Shown in pieces: positions 25,318-34,408 of a stretch of DNA of 64,000 nt; the stretch's first letter is position 1, and each line of letters begins with the position of its first letter. Source of the stretch: Sandaracinaceae bacterium (GTDB lineage: Bacteria; Myxococcota_A; Polyangia; Polyangiales; Sandaracinaceae). Position numbers and translations under genes: made by a program. The stretch spans positions 1-64,000 of the forward strand of contig JAHBWG010000005.1 of NCBI GenBank assembly GCA_019637095.1, read 5' to 3'. The notes beneath the pieces are model-generated. The model had not been told where the DNA came from. It did not search any database and saw only the letters and a list, made by a program, of their open reading frames with translations.

Positions 25318-26424
25318 TCACTTGTCGTCGCGCTTGATCACGCGTTGTCGCGCCGCCGTGCGCAGCGCCGCGGGGACGTTCTTCGAGCGCGCGAGCCCCT
25401 TGAGATCGTTGAAGCGCAGGTGGCTGATGAACTTCATCGAGACGCCCATCGGCGTCTTCGGGTTGAAGACCAGGTTCTTCTTGAGCTCGTAGTTGCCGAG
25501 CCAGTCGCGGCGGTTGCCGAGGTAGCGCAGGATGTCGTCCGAGACCTGCTTGCTCGCCGCGATGCGCGCCGCCTCCGCGTCCTTCATCGCCGGCGACGTC
25601 ACCGCGGACATCGAGACGATCTTGTTCGCGTCGCGCACGAGGATGGCGCGCGCCGCCGCGTCGCCGATCAGCGCGAGGCGCACCTTCTCCGAGATGGACA
25701 TCTCGCCGATGCGGAACGCGAGCGGGCGGTGCCGCTCGCGGATCTCCTCGCTGCCGTCGACCTTGTCGGTGTCGATCGCGTCCTCGTCGCTGTCGTGCTC
25801 GAGCGCCTCGGCGAAGGTCCGATCGCTGGGCAGCTCCTCCTCGGGCGTCTCCTCGATGATGAGCTGGCCTCGGATCGCCTCGACGTGCGCCGCGAACGTC
25901 GCGACCCCGTGGAGCTCGACGCCGTTGCGCGCGGCGAGCTCGACGAGCCGATCCACCGTGCTCATCCGCGTGCTGCGGTTCTTGTAGAGCGCCTCGATGA
26001 TCTCGGGGTACCCGAGCAGGCGCGCCTGGTCGGTCGCGATGCGCTCGGCCGTGTCGACGTCGCACTGCTTCGCGATGCGGGCGACGGTCGCGTCCGGGGT
26101 CGCGCGGTTCGCGGCGAGCTCCTCGAGCAGCGGCTGGTGCCCGCGCACGTAGGGCAGGAGCCCGTCGAGGATCGCCGGCGGGAGCGCCGCCGACACGGCG
26201 GGGCGCAGGACCTCGTCGGGCAGGCCCGAGAGCGTCCCGTGGGCGGCGGTGCGCACGGACTCCTCGGGGTCGTGCGCGAGCTGCACGAGGAGCGTCACGA
26301 GGTCGGCGCCCTTGACGGGGACGAGGCCCTTGGCGGCCATCGTGCGCGCCGGCGTGGGCGCCGCCGGATCGCCGAAGCGGCGGATCGTCTCGGGGAGCTC
26401 CTCTTTGGGAAGGGGCAGCGACAT
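25318..26424 (-). CDS. Cytoplasmic helical-repeat protein of unknown function
   Basis: The product has 368 residues. The N-terminal part reads like HEAT-type repeats (LVTLLVQLAHDPEESVRTAAHGTL; LLEELAANRATPDATVARIA). The middle is acidic, and a C-terminal conserved block includes EKVRLALIGDAAARAILVRD and NPKTPMGVSMKFISHL. This overall shape is familiar from hypothetical proteins of Myxococcota, but no function is known to me. It is the first gene of a two-gene operon with the TPR protein, with a candidate promoter just upstream. Confidence 0.65.
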   Translation of the reverse strand: MSLPLPKEELPETIRRFGDPAAPTPARTMAAKGLVPVKGADLVTLLVQLAHDPEESVRTAAHGTLSGLPDEVLRPAVSAALPPAILDGLLPYVRGHQPLLEELAANRATPDATVARIAKQCDVDTAERIATDQARLLGYPEIIEALYKNRSTRMSTVDRLVELAARNGVELHGVATFAAHVEAIRGQLIIEETPEEELPSDRTFAEALEHDSDEDAIDTDKVDGSEEIRERHRPLAFRIGEMSISEKVRLALIGDAAARAILVRDANKIVSMSAVTSPAMKDAEAARIAASKQVSDDILRYLGNRRDWLGNYELKKNLVFNPKTPMGVSMKFISHLRFNDLKGLARSKNVPAALRTAARQRVIKRDDK

Positions 26425-26437
26425 CGCTCGAACGCTC

Positions 26438-26466
26438 TGCTATCCGAGGCCGGCGCCCCCCGTCAA
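26438..26466 (-). promoter_or_regulatory. Candidate sigma-70 promoter
   Basis: On the minus strand TTGACG (26466-26461) lies 16-18 nt before GATAGCAG, which offers a partial -10 box. The ATG of the helical-repeat gene follows at 26424. The -35 box is strong (5 of 6 to TTGACA) and the -10 is weak. Confidence 0.35.
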
Positions 26467-26569
26467 CCGTGGCGTCTCTGGACACGGCGCCCGGGGCGAG
26501 GTACGGCAATTGCGGATCGAAGGCGACTGACGGCGGGGCGGACGGCGCCGCCGGGGGACGAATGCGCGG

Positions 26570-28657
26570 ATGACTTGGCTTGAGAGAAGCGCGCGGGCGT
26601 GGCTCGCGGCGGCCGCCCTGACGGTGCTCGCGATGGGGTGCGACGCCGGCGATCCGGTCGACGGCGGCACCGACGACGGCGGGGGGATGGACGCGGGGCC
26701 AGGGGACGGGGCCATCGCGTTCCCCGACGGAACCGTGTTCTGTACCGACGACGCCGAGTGCGACGACGGGATCGACTGCACGCGCGACTCGTGCGGCGCG
26801 ACCGGCACGTGCCGCAACATCGTCGACCACGCGATCTGCGACGACGGCGTGTTCTGCAACGGGGTGGAGCAGTGCGATCCGAGCCGGCGCGGGTGCGTCG
26901 CCGGGACGCGCGAGACCTGCAACGACCAGGACGTCTGCACGATCGACCGCTGCAACGAGGAGACGAAGTCCTGCGATCGCTCCCCGCGCGACCTCGACGA
27001 GGACGGCGACCCCGATCAGTTCTGCGGCGGCTCCGACTGCGACGACACCGATCCGCGCGTGAGCGGGCTCGTCAACGAGGTTTGTGGAGACGCGATCGAC
27101 AACGACTGCGATGGGACCATCGACGAGGCGGAGTGCGGCCGCCCCCGGTACGACACCTGCGACGACCCGCTCGACGTGAGCGCCGGCGGCTTCTTCCTGC
27201 TCAGCACGAACGGCGCCTCGCCCGACTACGCGCTGACCTGCCGCGGCACGACGCGCGACCTCGTGGTGCAGTTCACGCTCATGGAGCCGCGCTCGGTCGA
27301 GCTCACCGCCGACGGCGAGGTGTTCACCGTCGCGCTCTCGCTGCGCACGGACTGCCCTTCGCGCGACAGCGAGATCGTCTGCCACAACGGCTTCCCCGCG
27401 GCGGTGCGGCGGCGCTCGCTCCCGGCCGGCACGTACTACGCGGTCGTCGCCGCGAGCTCGACGGGCGACATCGGCCTCACGGTGCGCTTCGGTCCGCCGA
27501 TCGACCCGGCCACGAACGACCTGTGCGCCTCGCCCATCGACGTCAGCGCCGGCGGCACGTTCATGGGCACGACGATCGAGACGACCGACACCGTGCTGAC
27601 GTCGTGCGGCTTCACCGGCTCGCCCGACCTCTTCTACACGTTCACGACCACCGAGGAGCGCAACGTCACGATCAGCGCGCTCGCCGCGACCGGCGACAGC
27701 ATGACGTGGGCGCTCGCGGACGGCTGCGGCGGCTTCGGCTCGCCGCTGCGCTGCGTGTACGCCGCCCCGGCGACGAGCACCGTGCACCAGCTCCCGGCGG
27801 GGACGTACTTCCTCGTGGTCGAGGGCCCGAGCTTCCGCAGCGTCGACTACACCCTCGACGTCGCGTTCGGCCCGAGCACGCCGCCGCCGCCTGGCGACTC
27901 GTGCGCCGATCCGATCCCGATCGTGCCCAACGCGGGCCCGCTCACCGGCACGCTCGCGGACAAGCGCGACGCGCACGACGTGAGCTGCGGCTTCCGTTAC
28001 CGCGACGCCGTGTACTCCTTCACGCTCGCGGCGGCCTCCGACGTGACGGTCGCGATGGACGCGGGCGGTTTCTCGAACGTCTCGGTGCGCCCGACCTGCG
28101 ACAACGGCAGCACGCAGATCCGCTGCACGAGCGGCAGCCCGGTGCGCCAGCGGATCCGCAACCTCGCCGCCGGGACCTATTTCCTCATCGCCGAGGCGGG
28201 GCGCCCGACGGGGTTCTCGATCCGCGTCGACGCCACGAGCCCGCCGACCGTGCCAGTCGACGTGACGGGCAACGACAACTGCGCCTCTGCGTACGACATC
28301 CCGGCGACGGGCGGGCTCTTCCGCGGCAACACCACGACGCTCACGCCGACCCTCGCGACGCGCTCGTCGTGCGGCCTCGGCGCGACCTCCAACGACGCGG
28401 TGTTCCGGCTGGTGCTTCCCGCGCGCAGCCGCGTCGTCGCGGCGACCGAGGGGTCGAGCTTCGACACGGTGCTCCACATCCACCGCGGCGCGTGCGCGAA
28501 CATGGGCGAGATCTTCTGCGACGACGACGGCGGCGAGGGCGCGACCAGCCTGATCGACCAGATGCTCGACGGGGGGACGTACTTCATCGTCGTCGACGGC
28601 TTCGGGAGCGGGTCCGCGGGCGAGTACCAGCTCGAGGTGACCGTCACCACGCCGTAG
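26570..28657 (+). CDS. Large surface lipoprotein with MopE-like and PPC-type domains
   Basis: The product has 695 residues. The signal ends with a lipobox at LAMGC (Cys about 24). A Cys-rich block (residues about 58-130: CTDDAECDDGIDC, CDDGVFCNGVEQC) is followed by DLDEDGDPDQFC and DAIDNDCDGTIDE, the putative metal-binding motif known from MopE-like proteins. From about residue 190 come four beta-sandwich repeats of about 120 residues (starts near 190, 317, 442 and 567), each opening with (C/D)-x-C-A-x-P-like segments and closing with LPAGTYFLVVEG-type strands, as in bacterial pre-peptidase C-terminal domains. The role is probably surface binding or adhesion. Calcium binding is likely from the Asp-rich loops. 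Confidence 0.8.
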   Translation: MTWLERSARAWLAAAALTVLAMGCDAGDPVDGGTDDGGGMDAGPGDGAIAFPDGTVFCTDDAECDDGIDCTRDSCGATGTCRNIVDHAICDDGVFCNGVEQCDPSRRGCVAGTRETCNDQDVCTIDRCNEETKSCDRSPRDLDEDGDPDQFCGGSDCDDTDPRVSGLVNEVCGDAIDNDCDGTIDEAECGRPRYDTCDDPLDVSAGGFFLLSTNGASPDYALTCRGTTRDLVVQFTLMEPRSVELTADGEVFTVALSLRTDCPSRDSEIVCHNGFPAAVRRRSLPAGTYYAVVAASSTGDIGLTVRFGPPIDPATNDLCASPIDVSAGGTFMGTTIETTDTVLTSCGFTGSPDLFYTFTTTEERNVTISALAATGDSMTWALADGCGGFGSPLRCVYAAPATSTVHQLPAGTYFLVVEGPSFRSVDYTLDVAFGPSTPPPPGDSCADPIPIVPNAGPLTGTLADKRDAHDVSCGFRYRDAVYSFTLAAASDVTVAMDAGGFSNVSVRPTCDNGSTQIRCTSGSPVRQRIRNLAAGTYFLIAEAGRPTGFSIRVDATSPPTVPVDVTGNDNCASAYDIPATGGLFRGNTTTLTPTLATRSSCGLGATSNDAVFRLVLPARSRVVAATEGSSFDTVLHIHRGACANMGEIFCDDDGGEGATSLIDQMLDGGTYFIVVDGFGSGSAGEYQLEVTVTTP

Positions 28658-28696
28658 CGTCTCGCTGGCCACGCGGTCGAGCGCCGGTCCGAGGCG

Positions 28697-29773
28697 TCAA
28701 TGCGGGAGCGTGTCGTCGAGGGAGTCCGGCTCCTCGGTGAGCGAAGGCATGTCCTGCTCGGCGGTGGAGAGCTCCAAGTCCTCGACGGGTCGCCAGGTGT
28801 CGGAGCCGCCGGCCTCGCGCAGCGCCGCGATCATCGCGAGCGCGGTGGGCCAGCGCTCGTGCCGGCTCTTCGCGATGGCGCGCATCACCGCGCCGTCGAG
28901 CGCCGGGTGCACGTCGGGGCGCACGCGCGACGGCAGCGGCGGCTCGCGGTGGAGGATCGCCGTCACCGTGTCGATCAGCGTGTCCTCGAGGAACGGCGGC
29001 GCGCCGACGAGCATCTCGTAGAGCACGACGCCGACCGCCCAGATGTCGACGCGGTGGTCGAGGTCGCGCTGCCCCATCGCCTGCTCGGGCGCGAGGTACG
29101 CGGCGGTGCCGAGCACCTCGCCGTCGACGGAGACGCGCGTCACGTCCTCGACGAACTTCGAGACGCTGAAGTCGATGAGCTTCACCGAGTCGATCCCGGC
29201 GAGCTCGGGCCGCAGGAAGATGTTGTCGGGCTTCACGTCGCGGTGGACGATCGCCTGATCGTGCGTGGCCGCGAGCCCGCGCAGCACGAGCTCGGCGACG
29301 AACACGGCGTCGGCGACGAGGAGCTGCTTCTCCCGCGCGATCCGCTGGGTGAGCGGCTCGCCGCGGAGGAGCTCCATCACGAGGAAAGGCCGCCCGTCGG
29401 GGAGGAGCCCGCCGTCGTAGGTGCGCACGAGGTTCGGGTGGCTGAGCGCGCCGCCCACGAACCCCTCGCGCTCGAAGCGCCGGCGCGCCGCCGAGTCGGC
29501 CTGCAGGGAGTCGTGCAGGATCTTGATCGCGACCTCGGTGTCGAGCGCCTCGTTCACCGCGCGGTGCACGACGCCCATGCCGCCCTCGCCGATCAGCTCG
29601 TGGACGCGGTACTTCCCGTCGACGAGCTTGCCCTCGATCTGCGCCATGCGCGCGCGCCGCTCCGCGAACCGTCGCGCGGCGGGCATCTCCTCGCCGGTCA
29701 CCGGGCAGTATTCGAGCGTCGCCTCGTGCGGCAAGCCGCAGAAGGTACAGCGCACGAACTGCTGCAGACTCAT
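28697..29773 (-). CDS. Serine/threonine protein kinase with an N-terminal Cys motif
   Basis: The product has 358 residues. Residues 9-24 (CTFCGLPH...YCP) form a small zinc-ribbon-like head. The Hanks kinase domain runs about 55-320: Gly-rich loop GEGGMGVV (62-69), Lys84 in VAIKI, HRDVKPDN (177-184) and APEQ in the activation segment. The metal-binding DFG is DFS (201-203), a change that many active myxobacterial kinases tolerate. No membrane helix is seen, so it is cytoplasmic. The activation segment has Thr/Ser candidates for autophosphorylation. It is preceded by a 23-bp perfect palindrome and the DUF4920 gene on the same strand. Confidence 0.9.
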   Translation of the reverse strand: MSLQQFVRCTFCGLPHEATLEYCPVTGEEMPAARRFAERRARMAQIEGKLVDGKYRVHELIGEGGMGVVHRAVNEALDTEVAIKILHDSLQADSAARRRFEREGFVGGALSHPNLVRTYDGGLLPDGRPFLVMELLRGEPLTQRIAREKQLLVADAVFVAELVLRGLAATHDQAIVHRDVKPDNIFLRPELAGIDSVKLIDFSVSKFVEDVTRVSVDGEVLGTAAYLAPEQAMGQRDLDHRVDIWAVGVVLYEMLVGAPPFLEDTLIDTVTAILHREPPLPSRVRPDVHPALDGAVMRAIAKSRHERWPTALAMIAALREAGGSDTWRPVEDLELSTAEQDMPSLTEEPDSLDDTLPH

Positions 29774-29780
29774 GGCGAAG

Positions 29781-29803
29781 GGATCACCGTAACACGGTGA
29801 TCC
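29781..29803. promoter_or_regulatory. 23-bp perfect palindrome (hairpin or operator)
   Basis: GGATCACCGT (29781-29790), AAC, then ACGGTGATCC (29794-29803): 10-bp perfect arms with a 3-nt loop. It fills the gap between the DUF4920 stop codon and the kinase start on the minus strand, touching the stop codon directly. As RNA it would be a stable hairpin, either attenuating read-through into the kinase gene or protecting the upstream message. As DNA it could be an operator for a dimeric repressor. There is no U-run, so it is not a standard intrinsic terminator. Confidence 0.6.
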
Positions 29804-30349
29804 TCAGGGGTGCACGAGCACGCCGGTCGCCTCGATGGCGAGCTCGGAGCTCGCCGCCTGGGCGCCCTCGGACTCGAGGTGCTCGCGGGTCTCGGCGTCG
29901 AGCGCGCGCACGCTGACCGTGCCCTCGATCGTGGCCTGCACCCCCGCGAGATCGCGCGGGAGGAAGAACGCGTGGTTGGCCATCGGGACGCGGACGCCGG
30001 CGCTGTTCGCGTCGGCGCGCAGCTCCATCCAGCAGCCGCGGGACTGGCAGACCGCGCTGATCTCGCCCGACGTGCGGACGACCTGTCCGTCGTAGGCGCG
30101 CGGGTCGGCGAGGATCGCGGTGAGCGGCGTCGCGTCGCGCTCGGAGAGCTCGGCGCCGTAGAGGCGCGAGCCGTCGGCGAGCACCCGCGCCGGCTCGGGC
30201 GGCGCGTCATCCTCGCCCCCCGCGTGGCCATGCCCGTGGCCGTGGCCGTGACCGTGACCGTGGTGGTGCTCCTCCGAGGCCGCGTCGCCGCCGCCACAGG
30301 CGGCGAGAGAGAGGGCCAGAGCGAAGGAGACGAGAAGTGAAGCGCGCAT
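29804..30349 (-). CDS. DUF4920-type lipoprotein with a His-Gly repeat
   Basis: The product has 181 residues. Signal MRASLLVSFALALSLAAC with lipobox Cys at 18. Then a His-rich run (HHHGHGHGHGHGHGH, about 28-42), which is a likely metal-binding arm, and a C-terminal domain of about 120 residues with YDGQVVRTSGEISAVCQSRGCWMEL. The paired cysteines and the GCWM segment are typical of the DUF4920 OB-like family. It is probably a periplasmic or outer-membrane metal-handling protein; the family's biochemical activity is not established. It lies upstream of the kinase gene on the same strand, separated by the palindrome. Confidence 0.75.
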   Translation of the reverse strand: MRASLLVSFALALSLAACGGGDAASEEHHHGHGHGHGHGHGHAGGEDDAPPEPARVLADGSRLYGAELSERDATPLTAILADPRAYDGQVVRTSGEISAVCQSRGCWMELRADANSAGVRVPMANHAFFLPRDLAGVQATIEGTVSVRALDAETREHLESEGAQAASSELAIEATGVLVHP

Positions 30350-30432
30350 CGTGCCCGCTTCGTAGCCCGTTCCCGTGGCGGCGCACCTCAGCTCGTGAGA
30401 GACCTCAGGATCCGCGGAGAAAAACGCGTACC

Positions 30433-31722
30433 ATGCAGGTGGCCATGCGAACGCGAGCCTCCCTCGCCCTCTGCCTCGTGGCGGCGACGCTCCTCGCGCC
30501 CCTCGCGCGCGCGCAGAGCACGGCGACGCGCGTCATCGTGCTGACGTTCGAGGGCGGTCGCCGCGGCGCCGCCGCGCGCGAGGCGGCCCTCGCCGAGCTC
30601 GCGCCGTACGTGGAGCTCGTCACCGAGGAGCAGGCGATCGCCGCGGCGCAGTCGATGAGCATCGACGTGAGCACGCCGGAGGGCCTCGGCGAGGTCGTCC
30701 GCGCGCTCGGCGTCACGCTCGTCGTGACCGGCGCCGTCACCGGGCAGGGCCGGCGCGCGCAGACCGAGCTCGTCGTCGTCGACGCGACCGGCGCCGAGCT
30801 CGCCCGCGTCGAGGCGCCCGCCCCGGGCAACGCCGCGGCGCGTGCCGAGATCGGCCGCGCGGCGGTCGGCGCGATCGACGCCGCGAACGCCGCGCTCGCG
30901 GAGCGCGCGCGCGGCCCGACCGCCGATGCGCAGTCCCCGGATCCCGACGCGAGCGGGCCGGCGCCGATCACCTATGACGACGACGTGCCGCGCCGCGCCG
31001 AGCCGAGCGGGAGGTGGCGGCACCCGCTCGCGCTCGCCCTCGTGGGCCTGCGGTTGCGCACGGTCGCCGCCTCCGTCGACGAGGTCGCCACGAACACCCG
31101 CTTCTTCTTCGCGGCGGACATGTACCCGGAGATCGAGCTCGTGACGTGGTTCCGGCCGCTCACCGACGCCGACGACCCCGCCGCGCGCGGCCTCGTGCTC
31201 GGCGTCCGCGGGGCGGTCAGCGCGGGCATCCGCTACGTCGACGAGGCCGCGGGCGACGAGCGCGCGATGACCTCGTATCGCCTGCGCGTGGACGCCGGCT
31301 ACGGGTACACGATCGACGACCTCGTCGAGCTCCAGGGCGTCGTGGGCTTCGGCCTCGACGGCGTCGACCTCGAGATGCCCACCGGCTTCGCGTCGCTCCT
31401 CTACGCGTACCTGCGCCCCGCGCTGAACGTGCGCGTCGCGCTCTACCGCGCGCTGTTCGTGCTCGACGGCGGGATCGGCGGGCGCATCGGCCTCGACGGG
31501 GGCCCGCTCGCCGGCGCGTTCGGGCCGGGCATGTCCTTCGGCGGCGTCGACCTCTCGATCGGCTTCTCGGGCGTCGTCGAGCCGGGGCTCGCGTGGGCGG
31601 CGCGGTTCGGCTACGCGTTCCACGCGCTCTCGTTCGATGGCTCCGGCGGCACCCTCGGCATGGGCGCGCAGGGGAGCGACGAGACGTTCGAGCTGCGCCT
31701 GCTGCTCGGCTGGGCCTTCTGA
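30433..31722 (+). CDS. Exported protein with a predicted outer-membrane beta barrel
   Basis: From ATG 30433 the product has 429 residues; ATG 30445, with AGGTGG upstream and a signal peptide starting MRTRASLALCLVAATLLAP, is an equally likely start. After the signal (ending ARAQ) a mixed alpha/beta domain of about 130 residues (TRVIVLTFEGGRRG, VRALGVTLVVTGAVTG) resembles the small periplasmic domains that precede barrels in these genomes. A Pro linker then leads to about 230 residues of alternating beta strands (LVLGVRGAVSAGIRYVDEA, YRLRVDAGYGYTIDD) ending in LLLGWAF, an aromatic C-terminus as in barrel proteins. Function unknown. It is convergent with a kinase gene 3 nt away. Confidence 0.65.
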   Translation: MQVAMRTRASLALCLVAATLLAPLARAQSTATRVIVLTFEGGRRGAAAREAALAELAPYVELVTEEQAIAAAQSMSIDVSTPEGLGEVVRALGVTLVVTGAVTGQGRRAQTELVVVDATGAELARVEAPAPGNAAARAEIGRAAVGAIDAANAALAERARGPTADAQSPDPDASGPAPITYDDDVPRRAEPSGRWRHPLALALVGLRLRTVAASVDEVATNTRFFFAADMYPEIELVTWFRPLTDADDPAARGLVLGVRGAVSAGIRYVDEAAGDERAMTSYRLRVDAGYGYTIDDLVELQGVVGFGLDGVDLEMPTGFASLLYAYLRPALNVRVALYRALFVLDGGIGGRIGLDGGPLAGAFGPGMSFGGVDLSIGFSGVVEPGLAWAARFGYAFHALSFDGSGGTLGMGAQGSDETFELRLLLGWAF

Positions 31723-31725
31723 GCT

Positions 31726-33615
31726 TCACCGGGGCTCGGGGGGCGCGTCGGCGCGGAGCCGCTCTGCGCGCGTGCGGCGCGCGTGCGCGAGCACCCCGGC
31801 GAGCCCGGTCGAGATCACGCCGACGAGCCCGAGCGCGGACAGGAGGTCGGTAGCCTCGGGCAGCGCCACGAGGAGCGCCGCGAACACCGCCGAGCTCACC
31901 GCCATCCCGCCGATCGCGCGCTCGATCGTGATCGCCCCCGTGACGCCGAAGCCGACGACGAGCAGGTGCATGAAGGTCAACGTCGGGCGCAGCGGCGTGT
32001 CGAGGGCGAGCGCCGCGAAGGCCAGCGCCGTCGCGACGAGGAGGGTCCCGAGCGAGTACGCGGTGAGCGTGCGGTTGGCGGCCGACGCGAGGAGCCAGCG
32101 GCGCGCCGCGATCGCGAGCACCCCCAGCAGCCCGAGCGCCGCGAGGTTCGTCCACGCCACGTCGGCGACGCGGAGCGTGCTCGCGCCGCCGACGAGCCCG
32201 AGCGGCAGCGCGAGGCCGACGAGCAGGATCGGCGCGAAGGACGCGCCCAGCACCATCGCGCGGACCCGGAACGCGCTCGACGTGTCGGCCTCCTCGCGCG
32301 CGCGGCGCAGCGCCGCCGCCTCGTCCTTCGCGCGGGCGAGGCGCGCCTCGGCCTGCGCGACCGCGGCCTCGAGCGCCGGGTGGGGCGCGGGCAGCTCGGC
32401 GAGCAGCGCGCGCGCCGACGCGGGGCTGTCGATGGCGAGGTCGCGCGCGATCGCGAGCCCGACGCACTCGGCGCGCGCGCGCGCGATCTCGGCGCCGTCG
32501 GGGTGCGCGCGCGCCGCGGCCGCGAGGAGCGAGCGCGCCTCGAAGAGAGGCGGCGCCGCCGCGTCGTCGGCGAGCGCGATCGTCCCCGCGCGCAGCGGCT
32601 CGAGCGCGGCGCGGGCGGCGCGGGCGAGCCCGAGCGCCTCCTTGTGCCGCTCGTGGTCGAGCAGGGCGCGGCGGAACGCGGCCGCGCTCTCGGGGCGCGC
32701 GTCGCGGTCGAGGCTCGTCGCGGCGTTCGCGAGCGCCGCGAGGTCCTCGGGCACGTCGTCGCCGTAGGCGACCGGCTCCGACGCCATCGCCGCGAGCAAC
32801 ATCGCCGCGTAGGTCGGCCCGCGGTGGCGGAGCGTGCCCGTCAAGATCTGATGCAGCGTCGCGCCCAGGAGGTAGACGTCGGTGCGGGCGTCGCACGTCT
32901 GTGGCGCGAGGACCATCTCGGGGGCCATGAAGCCGGGCGTCCCCGCGATCGACGCGGCGTCGTCGTCGACCGCCGCGGCGTCGACGCGCTGCGCGATGCC
33001 CCAGTCGAGGAGGTAGACCTCGCCGAACTCGCCGACCATCACGTTCTCGGGCTTCACGTCGCGGTGCACGACGCCGCGCGCGTGCGCGCGCTCGAGCGCG
33101 TCCGCCACGTCGGCCAGGACGCCGAGGCACGCGCTCTGCCGGTCGCCCCAGCGCGCCTCGAGCAGCGGCCAGAGCCGGTGCGCGTCGTCCTTCAGCAGGT
33201 CGCGCAGGCTCGCCCCCGACACGCGCTTCATCACGAGGACGGGCCGCCCGTCGCGATCGCGCCCGAGCGTGTGCACCGGCACGACGTTCGGGTGCTCCAC
33301 GCGCGCCATCGTCCGCGCCTCCTCGATGAGCGAGACACCGGCGCGCTCGCCGAGCGGCCGCTTGATCGCGACGTCGCGGTCGAGCGAGCGCTGCGACGCG
33401 CCGTGGACGACGCCCATCCCGCCCTCGCCGAGGGGCTCCCCGACGAGCAGATCCGCGGTCGGCGCGACCGCCCCGGCCGGCTCGACGCCGGGCTCCGCGA
33501 GCGTGATCGACGGGAGGAACGGCCCCGTGGTCGACGCGGGCTCGGGATCGGGCGGCCGATCGCTCACCCCCGGCGGGCGGATCGTCGCGTCCGGCTCGTG
33601 AGCCGGCGCGTCCAT
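31726..33615 (-). CDS. Membrane-bound serine/threonine protein kinase
   Basis: The product has 629 residues from ATG 33615. A Pro-rich N-terminus precedes the kinase domain (about 57-330): GEGGMGVV loop, Lys85, HRDVKPEN (184-191), DWG in place of DFG (204-206) and APE in the activation loop. A helical stretch of about 140 residues follows and then a C-terminal block of about six to eight membrane segments (about 475-610). The chosen start lies directly after an interspersed repeat (33616-33733); translation could instead begin at an in-frame GTG (33674) inside that repeat. It is probably a sensor kinase with an unusual polytopic anchor and an unknown signal. Confidence 0.85.
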   Translation of the reverse strand: MDAPAHEPDATIRPPGVSDRPPDPEPASTTGPFLPSITLAEPGVEPAGAVAPTADLLVGEPLGEGGMGVVHGASQRSLDRDVAIKRPLGERAGVSLIEEARTMARVEHPNVVPVHTLGRDRDGRPVLVMKRVSGASLRDLLKDDAHRLWPLLEARWGDRQSACLGVLADVADALERAHARGVVHRDVKPENVMVGEFGEVYLLDWGIAQRVDAAAVDDDAASIAGTPGFMAPEMVLAPQTCDARTDVYLLGATLHQILTGTLRHRGPTYAAMLLAAMASEPVAYGDDVPEDLAALANAATSLDRDARPESAAAFRRALLDHERHKEALGLARAARAALEPLRAGTIALADDAAAPPLFEARSLLAAAARAHPDGAEIARARAECVGLAIARDLAIDSPASARALLAELPAPHPALEAAVAQAEARLARAKDEAAALRRAREEADTSSAFRVRAMVLGASFAPILLVGLALPLGLVGGASTLRVADVAWTNLAALGLLGVLAIAARRWLLASAANRTLTAYSLGTLLVATALAFAALALDTPLRPTLTFMHLLVVGFGVTGAITIERAIGGMAVSSAVFAALLVALPEATDLLSALGLVGVISTGLAGVLAHARRTRAERLRADAPPEPR

Positions 33616-33733
33616 CGTCACGCCGAGCGCGGCCAGCCGTCGCTCGAGCCGAGTCCTCGCTTCGTCACCGCCCACGCCGAGCCGCGAGGATACGCGGACT
33701 CGGCGCGCCGCGGGCGTCCGCTCTCTCGCACGC
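33616..33733. repeat. Interspersed repeat, copy A
   Basis: This 118-bp stretch is closely related to 37086-37219. The first 26 bases (CGTCAC-CCGAGCGCGGCCAGCCGTCG) differ at one position, the next 40 are largely conserved, and both end in CTCTCGCACGC after a GACTCGGCGCGC block. Both copies sit just downstream of a minus-strand gene. Part of each copy reads EARTR(L/F)(E/D)RRLAALGVT on the minus strand. It could be a small mobile or REP-like element, or a shared structured RNA. No terminal inverted repeats or target duplications were recognised. Confidence 0.8.
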
Positions 33734-33758
33734 CGGAAGTGCGGGTCGCGGTGCCTCC

Positions 33759-34175
33759 TCAGCGCGCCGGCGCGCCGGGGACGATGCGAGCACCCTCTAG
33801 GCCCAGGTGGTGGTCGGTTCCCCAGACCACCTCGATGTCGCGCTCGGCGAGCCACACCAGGCTCGACGCGTCGACGTAGGTGAGCTTGCGCCCGCGCAGC
33901 GCGTCGAGCTTGCGAGCGACGGCGTCCCGATGGGGCCGACTCCCGTCGAGGATGGTGAGGCGCGGAAGCTCGGCGAGCAGCAGCCGGAAGGTCCGCGCCG
34001 CTTCCTCGCCAAGTCGATGGAGAAACCACGAGTAGGTCTCGGAGACCACGAAGGCCGAGGTGCACCAGCGGCGCGGAGGGGAGGCGAAGAGCGCAACCGC
34101 GTCTTCGTGGGAGCGGTCGCTGCGGTCGAGGAACGCGATGAAAGCGCCGCTGTCGATGAATGCCTCGTCGCTCAC
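33759..34175 (-). CDS. vapC: PIN-domain toxin (VapC-like)
   Basis: The product has 138 residues, the usual VapC size. GTG 34175 overlaps the antitoxin stop (GTGA), giving translational coupling. The four acidic residues expected for the Mg-dependent PIN ribonuclease are visible: Asp8 (FIDSGAFIAFLD), Glu46 (VSETYSW), Asp102 (TYVDASS) and Asp121 (GTDHHLG). It likely cleaves RNA when freed from the antitoxin; the target RNA is unknown. Confidence 0.88.
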   Translation of the reverse strand: MSDEAFIDSGAFIAFLDRSDRSHEDAVALFASPPRRWCTSAFVVSETYSWFLHRLGEEAARTFRLLLAELPRLTILDGSRPHRDAVARKLDALRGRKLTYVDASSLVWLAERDIEVVWGTDHHLGLEGARIVPGAPAR

Positions 34176-34402
34176 GGACACTGCCGTCCATACACGACCT
34201 CGTCCACGGTCTGGCTGGCGTCGGGCGAGCCGCTCTCCACCGCGCCCGCGAAGCGCAGCCACGGTCTGTCGCCGTGGCGGTGGCTCAACGCGCGCGCGAG
34301 GGCGCGACGGCAGAGCTCCGCGAACGAGATCCCCTGACGGCGCGCCTCTTCCTGCGCCTGCTGGTACATCTCTTCGTCGAGGGACACTTGGGTGCGGATC
34401 AT
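34172..34402 (-). CDS. vapB: Ribbon-helix-helix antitoxin (VapB-like)
   Basis: The product has 76 residues. The N-terminus MIRTQVSLDEEMYQQAQEEA followed by GISFAELCRRAL is a ribbon-helix-helix DNA-binding domain of the CopG type; the C-terminal 30 residues would wrap the toxin. It is encoded first in the vapBC operon and its ATG lies 6 nt after a TATGCT -10 box, so the mRNA is probably leaderless. The spacer holds a TGATATCA palindrome, a natural site for autorepression by the antitoxin dimer. Confidence 0.88.
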   Translation of the reverse strand: MIRTQVSLDEEMYQQAQEEARRQGISFAELCRRALARALSHRHGDRPWLRFAGAVESGSPDASQTVDEVVYGRQCP

Positions 34403-34408
34403 GATAAC

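Noticed and set aside
33615-34191. Longer kinase start upstream of ATG 33615
   Set aside because: The extension passes through the interspersed repeat and overlaps the vapC gene; no domain supports it.
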